Source of the DNA: an uncultured Leucothrix sp.
Lineage (GTDB): Bacteria; Pseudomonadota; Gammaproteobacteria; Thiotrichales; Thiotrichaceae
Length of the DNA stretch: 8,370 bases
Direction: 5' to 3'
Assembly (NCBI GenBank): GCA_938004025.1
Contig: CALKXC010000251.1
Span: 1-8,370, forward strand
The notes under the pieces were generated by a model. It was not told where the DNA came from. It did not search any database and saw only the letters and a list, made by a program, of their open reading frames with translations. This document shows positions 1 to 6,516 of the stretch, one piece after another. Both the position numbers and the translations under genes were made by a program. How positions within the stretch are numbered: the stretch's first letter is position 1; the number at the start of each line of letters is the position of its first letter.

Positions 1-591
1 CTCAACCTTGCCTGCATTGCTGGCTGTAACCCATTCAACGTCAATATCTTCAAATCCTTTCGGGAATGCGGAAAACAGTTTGGTATCGACTGAAGTGATT
101 GAGTTGGGCGCTTTACAGTTAAACGACCAAGTCACGTCAACGTCAGAGTGAGTTTTTTCATCATCGTGATCTTTATGGTCGTCATGGCCTTTGTGATCAT
201 CGTGGTCATCGTGTTTTTCGGCTTTATGATCATCGTGGTCGTCATGATCGTCGTGACCACCATCCATCGGAGTGTCAATATCAGCTTTGTCAAAAGTACA
301 ATCCGCCGCAGCATTCATGCTGAACAGCGTGCCACCAAGCTCTAGCTTCTCAATCGCCTCATGCACTACTTCGCGCTGCTCAGCTGTTTTGGGTTGATGC
401 TCAAAACCAAACACATTGGCAGCGGGAGTTTCAAGTGCAATCTCAAGGCCGCTATCGGTAGTTGCAACTGTTAAACGTGCTGCACCGTGCTCATGGCTAC
501 CGTGTTGGGTCATTTCATGCTTTTCAGCAACAGCCGCTTGAGTACTAACCAACAAACAAAATACGGGTAATAAATAATGAGAACTTTTCAT
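1..591 (-). CDS. zrgA: ZrgA/DUF2796-family periplasmic zinc-binding protein (C-terminus cut by window edge)
   Basis: The first 197 codons are visible and the reading frame is still open at base 1, so the C-terminus is missing. Residues 1 to about 22 form a Sec signal peptide (hydrophobic LLPVFCLLV core, cleavage near AVA/EK). The mature N-terminus has the DUF2796 signature HGSHEHGAARLTVA (30-43), followed by IALETPAANVFGFEH (51-65), with ETPAANVFGFEH the conserved core. Residues 113-148 are an acidic, histidine-rich stretch of repeated DDH units, a typical flexible metal-binding loop. In Vibrio, ZrgA is the periplasmic component of a zinc uptake ABC system, so a role in zinc capture is likely; the transporter genes would be expected beyond the left edge. 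It lies 41 bp downstream of zur on the same strand and probably shares its zinc-repressed promoter. No strong Shine-Dalgarno is seen, only AAGG about 13 nt upstream. The family assignment is firm; the transport role is inferred from the family and the context. Confidence 0.85.
   Translation of the reverse strand, partial: MKSSHYLLPVFCLLVSTQAAVAEKHEMTQHGSHEHGAARLTVATTDSGLEIALETPAANVFGFEHQPKTAEQREVVHEAIEKLELGGTLFSMNAAADCTFDKADIDTPMDGGHDDHDDHDDHKAEKHDDHDDHKGHDDHKDHDDEKTHSDVDVTWSFNCKAPNSITSVDTKLFSAFPKGFEDIDVEWVTASNAGKVE
148..255 (-). repeat. Low-complexity His/Asp-rich coding repeat in zrgA
   Basis: These bases encode residues 113-148 of the ZrgA-like protein. On the coding strand they are imperfect iterations of a GAT/GAC-CAC/CAT unit (Asp-Asp-His), interrupted by a few lysines, glutamates, an alanine and a glycine. 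About 13 of the 36 residues are histidine and about 14 are aspartate. Such a tract is expected to bind zinc weakly and to vary in length between strains by slippage or recombination. On the opposite strand it produces an open frame of hydrophobic codons that is not a gene. Confidence 0.85.
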
Positions 592-632
592 GAGAAGTTA
601 ATACCTTTAAATTTTAATGAATAATTTTATCG

Positions 633-1148
633 TTACTGGACCGTGACCTGCGTTTCTTCAATGTGGCAGTCGTTACACACACAGCTCATTTCTAACTGGG
701 GGCTAATCAAGTGAAAGCCGCGACTTTCCACCGTCTCTTCCAGTGCATCAATGGTCGGTTTAGGAATACTGATTTCTTCAACCTTATTGCACTCCCCACA
801 AATTAAAAACTGTGGAACCGAATGTGAATGATCACAACTGATATGAGCACATGCCACGTATTTATTGGCGAGGTTTAGTTTGTGTATCAAATGTTCATCT
901 TCAAGAAACTGCAAAATACGGTACATCGACATCGCAGGGATCGAGCTGCCCACTTCTTTGGCATACAATTCAATAAGATCGTAGGCAGACAGTGCTTTTT
1001 CAGAACGGATAAGATCAGACAATATCTGCTTGCGCTTCACAGTTAAACGCGAACCATGCGCTTTGCAGTGCTGTTCAGCATGCTCGATGATTCGTTCAAC
1101 TTTATGAGAACGCTCAGCGGACAGGTCGTTTTCTTGCAAACATTCCAT
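633..1148 (-). CDS. zur: Zur-type Fur-family zinc-responsive transcriptional repressor
   Basis: A 171-residue Fur-superfamily protein, close to the length of E. coli Zur. The N-terminal winged helix covers roughly residues 15-95: LTVKRKQIL (35-43) and SAYDLIELY (54-62) precede a recognition region PAMSMYRILQFLEDEHLIHKL (71-91). The dimerisation domain has the structural zinc site as two CxxC pairs, C117/C120 (ICGEC) and C158/C161 (CNDC). By-eye alignment with E. coli Zur places H89, C100, H109 and E124 or E125 at the regulatory zinc site, so zinc sensing should be intact. The YVAC and SAYDL motifs favour Zur over Fur. Zur with bound zinc represses high-affinity zinc uptake genes. The ATG has GGAG 9 nt upstream, the best ribosome binding site on this strand. 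The ZrgA-like gene follows after 41 bp, making a zur-zrgA unit that is probably autoregulated (see the palindrome at 1247-1264). The recognition helix reads AMSMYR where Zur and Fur usually have PTVYR, a modest departure. Confidence 0.93.
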   Translation of the reverse strand: MECLQENDLSAERSHKVERIIEHAEQHCKAHGSRLTVKRKQILSDLIRSEKALSAYDLIELYAKEVGSSIPAMSMYRILQFLEDEHLIHKLNLANKYVACAHISCDHSHSVPQFLICGECNKVEEISIPKPTIDALEETVESRGFHLISPQLEMSCVCNDCHIEETQVTVQ

Positions 1149-1229
1149 TTAAAATATCTCCAGCGTTTATCCAGAAAGGTATTACAGTGTCATACTAGTC
1201 AGGAAAACGGTCGATGTACATTGTCAATA

Positions 1230-1258
1230 ACTATAATGGCAATCTTGAAATGTTACAA
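1230..1258 (-). promoter_or_regulatory. Candidate sigma-70 promoter of the zur-zrgA unit
   Basis: Read on the minus strand, TTGTAA (1258-1253) and TATAGT (1235-1230) are separated by 17 bp. The -10 matches the consensus at 5 of 6 positions and the -35 at 4 of 6. Transcription would start near 1223, giving a leader of about 75 nt before the zur ATG. The -35 lies inside the palindrome at 1247-1264, the arrangement expected of a promoter shut by a bound repressor. It starts 28 bp beyond the stop of the upstream membrane-protein gene, so read-through from that gene is also possible because no terminator is visible between them. Confidence 0.55.
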
Positions 1259-1264
1259 CATATC
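1247..1264. promoter_or_regulatory. Candidate Zur operator (18-bp near-perfect palindrome)
   Basis: The sequence GAAATGTTACAACATATC consists of two 8-bp arms, GAAATGTT and the complement of GATATGTT, agreeing at 7 of 8 positions around a 2-bp centre. The arm GAAATGTT is identical to the outer half of the gammaproteobacterial Zur box (GAAATGTTATA-N-TATAACATTTC). In the classical box the equivalent arms are 7 bp apart, while here they are 2 bp apart, so it is either a compact variant or a coincidental palindrome. Its overlap with the -35 of the zur promoter supports a regulatory role. Confidence 0.5.
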
Positions 1265-1285
1265 TTTATCGAATTTATGGCTAGG

Positions 1286-1903
1286 TTAATCCCTAAAGAG
1301 TAAAAATAACTTTCTATGCTCAGGCGACACAATAAGCACTCCAGGCTCACCAAACGCAAAATAACTATTGGGTGATCTTAAGAGGGTATGAACGAGCTCG
1401 ACATATTCTGGCTCAATGTCATCAACAAAATTCATGTCTTCAAGGGTACGATGCTTTAATGCTTTATTTTTTTCGAGCCACTTTGGTTTCGACTGATAGT
1501 CCCCATAAAAGCTGCATAACGAAATATCTTTACAATCGCCACCACGTACACGCCATTTTTTCTGATTATCTTTTACAGGTGTAGCCTGCCAATCTTTGAA
1601 CATGCTTTGCTTAAAACCATCATAATCAGTGCTTAAGCGCTCTAGGTATTTCAACCCTTGCTCTTGAACGGACTTTGCCGTTTGATCTGACATACTGAAC
1701 ACAACAAACGCCTCATTAATACCTCGAGGCCCCACAAAATGTGTCCCATCAGCTTCGTAAATGACTTTCGTAGAAACGAATGATTTTAGTTCCTTCGGCA
1801 CGTAAACCTTCCAACCAAAACCAAACAAGTCATACAACGCGATACAAATAAAAGGTATTGCTAATGCAACTAATATTTTTTTAGACTTTAAGAAACCCAA
1901 CAC
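1286..1903 (-). CDS. Unrecognised single-pass membrane-anchored protein
   Basis: I do not recognise this protein. The frame is open up to a TTG at 1951 (221 residues), but that codon has no ribosome binding site. The GTG at 1903 is preceded by GGTGA with 4 nt between, which matches the 16S anti-Shine-Dalgarno region, and I prefer this start (206 residues). In the short form, residues about 8-26 (KILVALAIPFICIALYDLF) form one membrane segment near the N-terminus. The rest is hydrophilic and probably periplasmic, with lysines before and a mixed charge after the helix. It contains WKVYVP just after the membrane, two cysteines (124 and 130) that could form a disulfide, and a C-terminal stretch ending in VLIVSPEHRKLFLLFRD. 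No catalytic motif is visible. It is on the same strand as zur, 137 bp upstream of it. A TATAAT at 1918-1913 has no good -35. Coding looks real because the frame is long and the hydrophobicity pattern is protein-like. Confidence 0.6.
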   Translation of the reverse strand: MLGFLKSKKILVALAIPFICIALYDLFGFGWKVYVPKELKSFVSTKVIYEADGTHFVGPRGINEAFVVFSMSDQTAKSVQEQGLKYLERLSTDYDGFKQSMFKDWQATPVKDNQKKWRVRGGDCKDISLCSFYGDYQSKPKWLEKNKALKHRTLEDMNFVDDIEPEYVELVHTLLRSPNSYFAFGEPGVLIVSPEHRKLFLLFRD

Positions 1904-2018
1904 TTGTTCACCATTATAGGATAACGCAATGGGAGATAACGTAGCTAACAATGGGTTAACTTAGTATGAAGATATGGATAAGTTAGGAAGTAATTAAGAA
2001 TGGTGGAAGAGGCAATCA

Positions 2019-2094
<76 letters not shown>

Positions 2095-2108
2095 ATGAAA
2101 GAGGCGCT

Positions 2109-2137
2109 ATTAAACCGTTTTACCTAATCACTGTCAA
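2109..2137 (-). promoter_or_regulatory. Strong promoter of tRNA-Phe with GC-rich discriminator
   Basis: On the minus strand a perfect TTGACA (2137-2132) is followed after exactly 17 bp by TTTAAT (2114-2109, 5 of 6 consensus positions). Directly downstream comes AGCGCC, the GC-rich discriminator typical of stable-RNA promoters under stringent (ppGpp/DksA) control. Transcription would start near 2102, about 8 nt before the mature tRNA. Confidence 0.85.
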
Positions 2138-2255
2138 CAAGCAAGTTGGCTTTTTTTAATCTGAAATTCATTATTATCAAAGCAGCCGCATAAGCACTTA
2201 AGAAACCTCAAAATTTACGGTAAGCTACGCTTCTGAACTAACCATGCGGACAAAC

Positions 2256-2720
2256 ATGTTTCAGATTGCCCTTTACGAGCCCGAAATTCCACCCAACACT
2301 GGTAACATTATCCGTCTTTGTGCAAACACAGGCTGCAAGTTGCACCTTATCCATCCATTGGGTTTTAGCATGGAAACCAAACAGCTACGCCGCGCAGGCC
2401 TAGACTATCGTGACCTGATGAATGTGGTAGAACATGAATCTTGGGATCACTTTGCCGAAACTCATAAAGACAGTAGGATTTTGGCATTCAGCACCAAAGC
2501 GAAAGGCTTCTACACTGATATCAGCTATGAAGATAATGACATTCTGTTATTTGGCCCAGAAACACGTGGCTTACCAGAAACACTATTAAATGCTTTGCCT
2601 GAGAAACAGGTATTGAAAATGCCGATGCTAGCCTCTAGTCGCAGCTTAAATCTCTCAAATACTGTCGCGATTGCCGCTTATGAGGCATTACGTCAAACTA
2701 ACTTTGCACAAATGCGGTAG
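2256..2720 (+). CDS. trmL: tRNA (cytidine/uridine-34-2'-O)-methyltransferase TrmL
   Basis: A SPOUT-class (SpoU/TrmH-type) methyltransferase that 2'-O-methylates the wobble nucleotide of tRNA-Leu isoacceptors using S-adenosylmethionine. I chose the ATG at 2256 because the product then begins MFQIALYEPEIPPNTGN, as in E. coli TrmL, and gives 154 residues against 157 there; an ATG at 2244 would add four residues. Conserved motifs in order are PPNTGNIIRLCANTG (12-26), the cofactor-knot segment ILLFGPETRGLP (96-107) and SSRSLNLSNTVAIAAYEALRQ (127-147), the latter two forming the trefoil knot. A weak GGA precedes the start. ribF begins 9 bp after the stop, so the two are probably co-transcribed. A possible promoter, TTGGCT at 2146 and CATTAT at 2169, is weak (4 of 6 positions each). 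Confidence 0.95.
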   Translation: MFQIALYEPEIPPNTGNIIRLCANTGCKLHLIHPLGFSMETKQLRRAGLDYRDLMNVVEHESWDHFAETHKDSRILAFSTKAKGFYTDISYEDNDILLFGPETRGLPETLLNALPEKQVLKMPMLASSRSLNLSNTVAIAAYEALRQTNFAQMR

Positions 2721-2729
2721 TCTTGACCT

Positions 2730-3665
2730 ATGCAATTAATTCGAGACATTTCTGGTGTTCAGCACCTTAAAGCAGGTTGCGTCGCCACCATCGGAAACTA
2801 TGACGGACTACATTTAGGCCATCAGGTCATCTTGCGCCAATTAGAATCAGAAGCGGTTAAATATAATCTGCCAAAGGTTGTCATTAGCTTTGAGCCCCTG
2901 CCCTCTGAGTTTTTCACCGGCGATAAGGCACAGCGTGTCTATCCGTTTAGGGACAAAGCTAGGCTGCTTGAAGCCATGGGCATCGACTATTTTCTTTGTT
3001 TGCGTTTTGATCAAGCGATGGCGACCATGCCGCCTGCCGACTTCGTTGAACGCATCTTGTTTCAAGCGATGAATGTGAAATCCCTTATGGTCGGTGATGA
3101 CTTTTGTTTTGGCAAAGACCGAAAAGGCGACTTTAACTTATTACAAAGCATGGGCAACGCACAGGGCATGCAGGTTCACAAGACCGACACCTACAACGAT
3201 GATTCTGGGCGCATCAGCAGTACACGTATCCGTCAGCACCTAGCCAAAGGTGATTTAGACGGTGCCACACAATTATTAGGCAAGCCATTTTGCTTAAGTG
3301 GGCGTATACGCCACGGGGACAAACGCGGTCGCACGATCGGCTTTCCTACGGCAAATTTGCGTATTCAGGATAATATTGCCGCAGCGAATGGCGTGTATGC
3401 GGTTAAGGTGAATGGGCTTGGCAAAGCCACGCTAAATGGAGTGGCAAACTTGGGCAATCGGCCCACGGTGGATGGCACGGAGACACGGCTAGAAGTGAAC
3501 ATTTTTGACTTCGACGAATCAGTTTACGGTAAGCACATTATTGTTGAGCTTTGTGAATTCATTCGCCCTGAGAAAAAGTTTGAAAACTTTGCAGCGCTTA
3601 CTGCACAGATACACAAAGATGCCATTCGTGCCGCTGAGTTGTTACAATCTGTCCAAAGATCATAA
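2730..3665 (+). CDS. ribF: Bifunctional riboflavin kinase / FMN adenylyltransferase RibF
   Basis: A 311-residue protein, the normal length for RibF, which phosphorylates riboflavin to FMN and then adenylates it to FAD. The N-terminal adenylyltransferase domain (about 1-180) has the nucleotide-binding TIGNYDGLHLGH (20-31), VGDDFCFGKDRKGD (121-134) and ISSTRIR (162-168). The C-terminal flavokinase domain (about 185-307) has GRTIGFPTAN (200-209), GVYAVKV (221-227), ANLGNRPTV (239-247) and the expected catalytic glutamate E255 in RLEVNIFDFD. All key motifs are intact. No Shine-Dalgarno stands before the ATG, so translation may be coupled to trmL 9 bp upstream. In many gammaproteobacteria ribF precedes ileS and lspA; here it follows trmL and precedes tolC. 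No FMN riboswitch is visible upstream. Confidence 0.97.
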   Translation: MQLIRDISGVQHLKAGCVATIGNYDGLHLGHQVILRQLESEAVKYNLPKVVISFEPLPSEFFTGDKAQRVYPFRDKARLLEAMGIDYFLCLRFDQAMATMPPADFVERILFQAMNVKSLMVGDDFCFGKDRKGDFNLLQSMGNAQGMQVHKTDTYNDDSGRISSTRIRQHLAKGDLDGATQLLGKPFCLSGRIRHGDKRGRTIGFPTANLRIQDNIAAANGVYAVKVNGLGKATLNGVANLGNRPTVDGTETRLEVNIFDFDESVYGKHIIVELCEFIRPEKKFENFAALTAQIHKDAIRAAELLQSVQRS

Positions 3666-3685
3666 ATATTAGGATAATAAAACAG

Positions 3686-3716
3686 ACACTTGCTATCATT
3701 GCCCCTGAACAAGTGT
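3686..3716. repeat. 7-bp inverted repeat in the ribF-tolC spacer with possible extended -10 promoter
   Basis: The arms ACACTTG (3686-3692) and CAAGTGT (3710-3716) are perfect complements separated by 17 bp. Within and beside the left arm lies TGCTATCAT (3691-3699), an extended -10 with TATCAT matching consensus at 5 of 6 positions, but the -35 position (AGGATA) is poor. It could be the tolC promoter with an operator-like inverted repeat around the start site, which would give a leader of about 100 nt. No T-run follows, so it is unlikely to be an intrinsic terminator for ribF. Confidence 0.4.
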
Positions 3717-3804
3717 AAAGATTCAGTAAATCCATTGGCAAATAAAGAAAACGGCTTTAAGGTCGACAACGTCAAATGCGGTTAAAAATAGGGTTCGATA
3801 TCGA

Positions 3805-5163
3805 ATGAGAAGATACCAAAAAGTCAGAGTATTAATCCAAAGCTGTATAGCTGCATTACTCATGCAGTCTGCGCAGGCAGAAGATTTATTTACTGTGTAT
3901 CAGCATGCTAAAGAAAGTGATCCACAGATAAGCGCTGCAGAAGCCGGATACCTAGCGACACTGGAAAAAGGACCGCAAGCACTAGCTGACAGCAGAGCTA
4001 AACTGACACTCAGCGGTAGCGCGAGTTATCGCGGGGCTCGAAATTGGAGCGAATCCAGTAATAACAACACTTCCACAGTAAGTGGTAGTTACTCTTTAAA
4101 CCTAAGCAAACCGCTGTACCGCCCACAAATTAAAGAAGCCATCATTCAAGCGAATATTCTGATCGCTCAATCTGAAGAATCGTTACTGGCTGAACAACAA
4201 AACCTAATTTTACGAGTTGCCGAGGCCTATTTCGGTTACTTGCAAGCTCGCGATGCAGCTGATTTATCTCGCGCAGAAGCGAATGCTATTAGCCGTCAAA
4301 ACAAACAGATCGTTGCTTATTTTGAAGCAGGTCGCTCAGCGATTACCGATGTTAAAGAATCCCAAGCTAGAGATGCTGAGGCTAAAGCTAATGTTGTGGT
4401 GGCTGATCAAAATATTGAGCTAGCGCTTGAGAAAATCTTTAGCCTGACGGGGCGAGATTACAAAGTGCTTAGAGGAGCATCGCAACAAACCCCTCTAGTG
4501 GTACCACAACCAGATAACATCACGGCTTGGGCGAATGAAGCAGCCAACCGAAATAAAAATGTTATTTCCGCTCAATACAGCGTTGATATCGCACAAAAAT
4601 CAGTCGATATCGCCAGAGCGGGGAAAAAGCCAACCGTAGACTTATTTGCTAGTCACGGAACCAGTGCCTCTCGAGCTAAAATGGGCGTCGATGCACAATC
4701 AGTTGATGCTGCACTTGGCGTACAGTTCAACATGACGCTTTATGATGCGGGCAAAGCTGATTCTGCAATTCGCGAAGCGCGCTACAACTTTCATAGAGCA
4801 ATTCAGCAGGTCGAGGTACAGCGTCGTGCCGCCGTTCAGCAAACACGTAGCTACTTCCTCAATATTAAAACAGGGTTAACACAGATCGCGGCGTTACAAC
4901 GCTCACTTCAGTCTAGCCAAACAGCTGCTAAAGCAACGCAAGAAGGGTTTCAGGCTGGAACAAGAACGGCAGTTGATGTGATACTTTCGCTACGTGAAAC
5001 CTATCGCTCACAACGCAATTATGCATCTGCTAGATACGACTTTTTACTTAACACCATCCGTTTAAAGCAAGCAGCCGGTACTTTAAGTGAGAGAGATTTA
5101 CAGACCTTATCTAGAATCTTAAATAAGTCCCGAACGACTCGTCAAAAACCTATTAAAAAATAA
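3805..5163 (+). CDS. tolC: TolC-family outer-membrane efflux channel protein
   Basis: A 452-residue outer-membrane channel subunit that as a trimer spans the outer membrane and periplasm and serves tripartite efflux pumps and type I secretion. Residues 1-25 form a Sec signal peptide ending AQA/ED. Two homologous OEP halves follow, each with long helices: about 28-215 and 240-438. The internal duplication shows in YFEAGRSAITDVKESQAR (172-189) and GFQAGTRTAVDVILSLRE (381-398), and the C-terminal end has the family hallmark KQAAGTLSERDL (421-432). Serine- and asparagine-rich segments (82-98) probably lie in the beta-barrel region. No inner-membrane pump or adaptor is nearby, so it probably works with partners encoded elsewhere, like E. 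coli TolC. A weak AGGG precedes the ATG. ispG begins 12 bp after the stop, implying co-transcription. The family is certain; the exact orthology to TolC is likely. Confidence 0.93.
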   Translation: MRRYQKVRVLIQSCIAALLMQSAQAEDLFTVYQHAKESDPQISAAEAGYLATLEKGPQALADSRAKLTLSGSASYRGARNWSESSNNNTSTVSGSYSLNLSKPLYRPQIKEAIIQANILIAQSEESLLAEQQNLILRVAEAYFGYLQARDAADLSRAEANAISRQNKQIVAYFEAGRSAITDVKESQARDAEAKANVVVADQNIELALEKIFSLTGRDYKVLRGASQQTPLVVPQPDNITAWANEAANRNKNVISAQYSVDIAQKSVDIARAGKKPTVDLFASHGTSASRAKMGVDAQSVDAALGVQFNMTLYDAGKADSAIREARYNFHRAIQQVEVQRRAAVQQTRSYFLNIKTGLTQIAALQRSLQSSQTAAKATQEGFQAGTRTAVDVILSLRETYRSQRNYASARYDFLLNTIRLKQAAGTLSERDLQTLSRILNKSRTTRQKPIKK

Positions 5164-5175
5164 CAAAGTAAACAC

Positions 5176-6396
5176 ATGCTAACTATTAAACGCCATAAAA
5201 CAGTTCCTGTATTCATTAATGATGTCGTTGTTGGTGGTGACGCTCCGGTAGTCGTGCAATCGATGACCAATACAGACACAGCAGATGTCGTTAGGACCGT
5301 TAAACAAGTTGCGGAGCTTGCAAAAGCAGGGTCAGAGCTAGTTAGAATTACCGTTAATAATATCGAATCTGCTGAAGCCGTCCCCGAAATTAGAGAGCGC
5401 CTAGACAAAATTGGCTGCGATGTTCCTTTAGTTGGTGATTTTCATTTCAACGGGCATAAACTGTTAACCGCCGTTCCAGCCTGTGCTGAAGCATTGGGTA
5501 AGTTTCGCATTAATCCGGGCAACGTGGGCCGTGGCCGCAAACGTGACGAACAGTTTGAAAGCATGATTGAGTTTGCGTGTCGTTATGACAAAGCGGTTCG
5601 CATCGGTGTTAACTGGGGTTCATTAGATCAAGAGCTTCTAGCACGCATGCTTGATGAGAATGCAGCCTTAAGTAAGCCTCGTGACCTCATGGCCGTTCAA
5701 CATGACGCACTGATTGAATCCGCGCTAGGTAGTGCCCGTAAAGCTGAAGAGTTTGGTTTAGCGCACGATAAAATTATTATTTCTTGCAAACTAAGTGGCG
5801 TTCAAGGACTGATACACACTTATAGAGACTTAGCCTCGCAATGTGACTACCCTTTGCATTTGGGCTTAACTGAAGCGGGCATGGGCAGCAAAGGCATCGT
5901 GGCTTCTACCGCAGCCCTTTCAGTGTTATTGCAAGAAGGCATCGGCGATACTCTTCGTATCTCACTAACGCCTGAGCCAGGTGCTCCGCGTGAAAAAGAA
6001 GTGGTAGTTGGCCAGGAGATATTACAAAGCATGGGAATACGCTCTTTTACTCCTCAGGTCGTTGCTTGCCCTGGCTGTGGAAGAACCTCAAGCGAATACT
6101 TCCAGCATCTAGCGGAAGACATCCAATCCTACCTCAGACATCAAATGCCCATTTGGAAACAAGATCACCCTGGCGTTGAAAGTATGTCGGTAGCCGTCAT
6201 GGGTTGTGTTGTTAACGGACCGGGTGAAAGCAAGCACGCTAATATTGGAATCAGCTTGCCGGGTACGGGTGAAAAACCTGTCGCCCCCGTCTATGAAGAT
6301 GGCAAGAAAACGGTCACCCTTAAAGGCGATAATATTGCTGAAGAGTTTCAAGTTTTAGTTAACAACTACGTAGCCCGCACTTATAAGACTGCTTGA
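5176..6396 (+). CDS. ispG: 4-hydroxy-3-methylbut-2-enyl-diphosphate synthase IspG (GcpE)
   Basis: A 406-residue enzyme that reductively opens methylerythritol cyclodiphosphate to HMBPP in the MEP isoprenoid pathway, using a [4Fe-4S] cluster. The TIM-barrel part begins with [16 protein letters not shown] (23-38) and continues with [10 protein letters not shown] (111-120), [12 protein letters not shown] (141-152) and [13 protein letters not shown] (228-240). The cluster ligands are C298 and C301 (CPGCGR), C344 (GCVVNGPGE) and E351. The length and the [16 protein letters not shown] and [13 protein letters not shown] motifs match the longer form seen in beta- and alphaproteobacteria such as Neisseria, not the roughly 370-residue enteric form with CPTCSRQ. 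It is complete and appears functional. It follows tolC by 12 bp, away from the rodZ-hisS-bamB context common in gammaproteobacteria. No obvious Shine-Dalgarno is present. Confidence 0.97.
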   Translation: MLTIKRHKTVPVFINDVVVGGDAPVVVQSMTNTDTADVVRTVKQVAELAKAGSELVRITVNNIESAEAVPEIRERLDKIGCDVPLVGDFHFNGHKLLTAVPACAEALGKFRINPGNVGRGRKRDEQFESMIEFACRYDKAVRIGVNWGSLDQELLARMLDENAALSKPRDLMAVQHDALIESALGSARKAEEFGLAHDKIIISCKLSGVQGLIHTYRDLASQCDYPLHLGLTEAGMGSKGIVASTAALSVLLQEGIGDTLRISLTPEPGAPREKEVVVGQEILQSMGIRSFTPQVVACPGCGRTSSEYFQHLAEDIQSYLRHQMPIWKQDHPGVESMSVAVMGCVVNGPGESKHANIGISLPGTGEKPVAPVYEDGKKTVTLKGDNIAEEFQVLVNNYVARTYKTA

Positions 6397-6430
6397 TCAC
6401 TTTCTGATTTCCGTTATACGGTGTAGCCAT

Positions 6431-6439
6431 TTATCCACA
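6431..6439 (+). promoter_or_regulatory. Perfect DnaA-box sequence
   Basis: TTATCCACA is an exact match to the consensus DnaA box and lies between ispG and the beta-barrel gene, about 38-46 bp upstream of that gene's candidate -10. It is single: I see no second box, AT-rich unwinding region or dnaA/dnaN nearby, so it is not an origin. It could mark regulation by DnaA or be chance. Confidence 0.35.
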
Positions 6440-6452
6440 AATATGTGCTGCG

Positions 6453-6482
6453 CCGACTGTTTTTAGCTAAGCTAGTTATATA
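6453..6482 (+). promoter_or_regulatory. Weak candidate promoter of the beta-barrel gene
   Basis: CCGACT (6453-6458, 3 of 6 consensus positions) and TATATA (6477-6482) are 18 bp apart. Transcription would begin near 6490, leaving a leader of about 27 nt that carries AAAAAGG, 9 nt before the ATG. The -35 is poor, so this is only a suggestion based on position. Confidence 0.3.
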
Positions 6483-6516
6483 CCTCGAAAAACGACAATA
6501 AAAAAGGTTAATAACA

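Noticed and set aside
132..345. Overlapping open frames on both strands across the His-rich region of zrgA
   Set aside because: They are shadows of the GAT/CAC repeat read in other frames: methionine/threonine-rich or valine/isoleucine-rich low-complexity products with no ribosome binding site, while the zrgA frame has a signal peptide and family motifs.
1921..1955. Short direct repeats TAACGCAATGGG and TAACAATGGG near the start of the unidentified membrane-protein gene
   Set aside because: Only about 10 bp with a 2-bp gap, and partly inside the possible coding region; not enough to call an operator.
2132..2157. Hairpin GTCAAC/GTTGGC followed by seven T on the plus strand, resembling a terminator
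   Set aside because: The stem is only 6 bp with a G-T pair, no plus-strand gene ends upstream of it, and it overlaps the perfect -35 of the tRNA-Phe promoter, which explains part of the sequence.
2095..2255. FMN riboswitch upstream of trmL-ribF
   Set aside because: The region is short, AT-rich and lacks the conserved RFN-element helices and sequence blocks.
3666..3804. Possible small gene in the ribF-tolC spacer, including the minus-strand frame at 3524-3775
   Set aside because: The minus-strand frame lies largely antisense to ribF and has no ribosome binding site or recognisable motif; the spacer itself holds no supported coding sequence.
6409..6421. Short hairpin CCGT-TAT-ACGG after ispG as a terminator
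   Set aside because: A 4-bp stem without a following T-run is too weak; no convincing intrinsic terminator was found after ispG.
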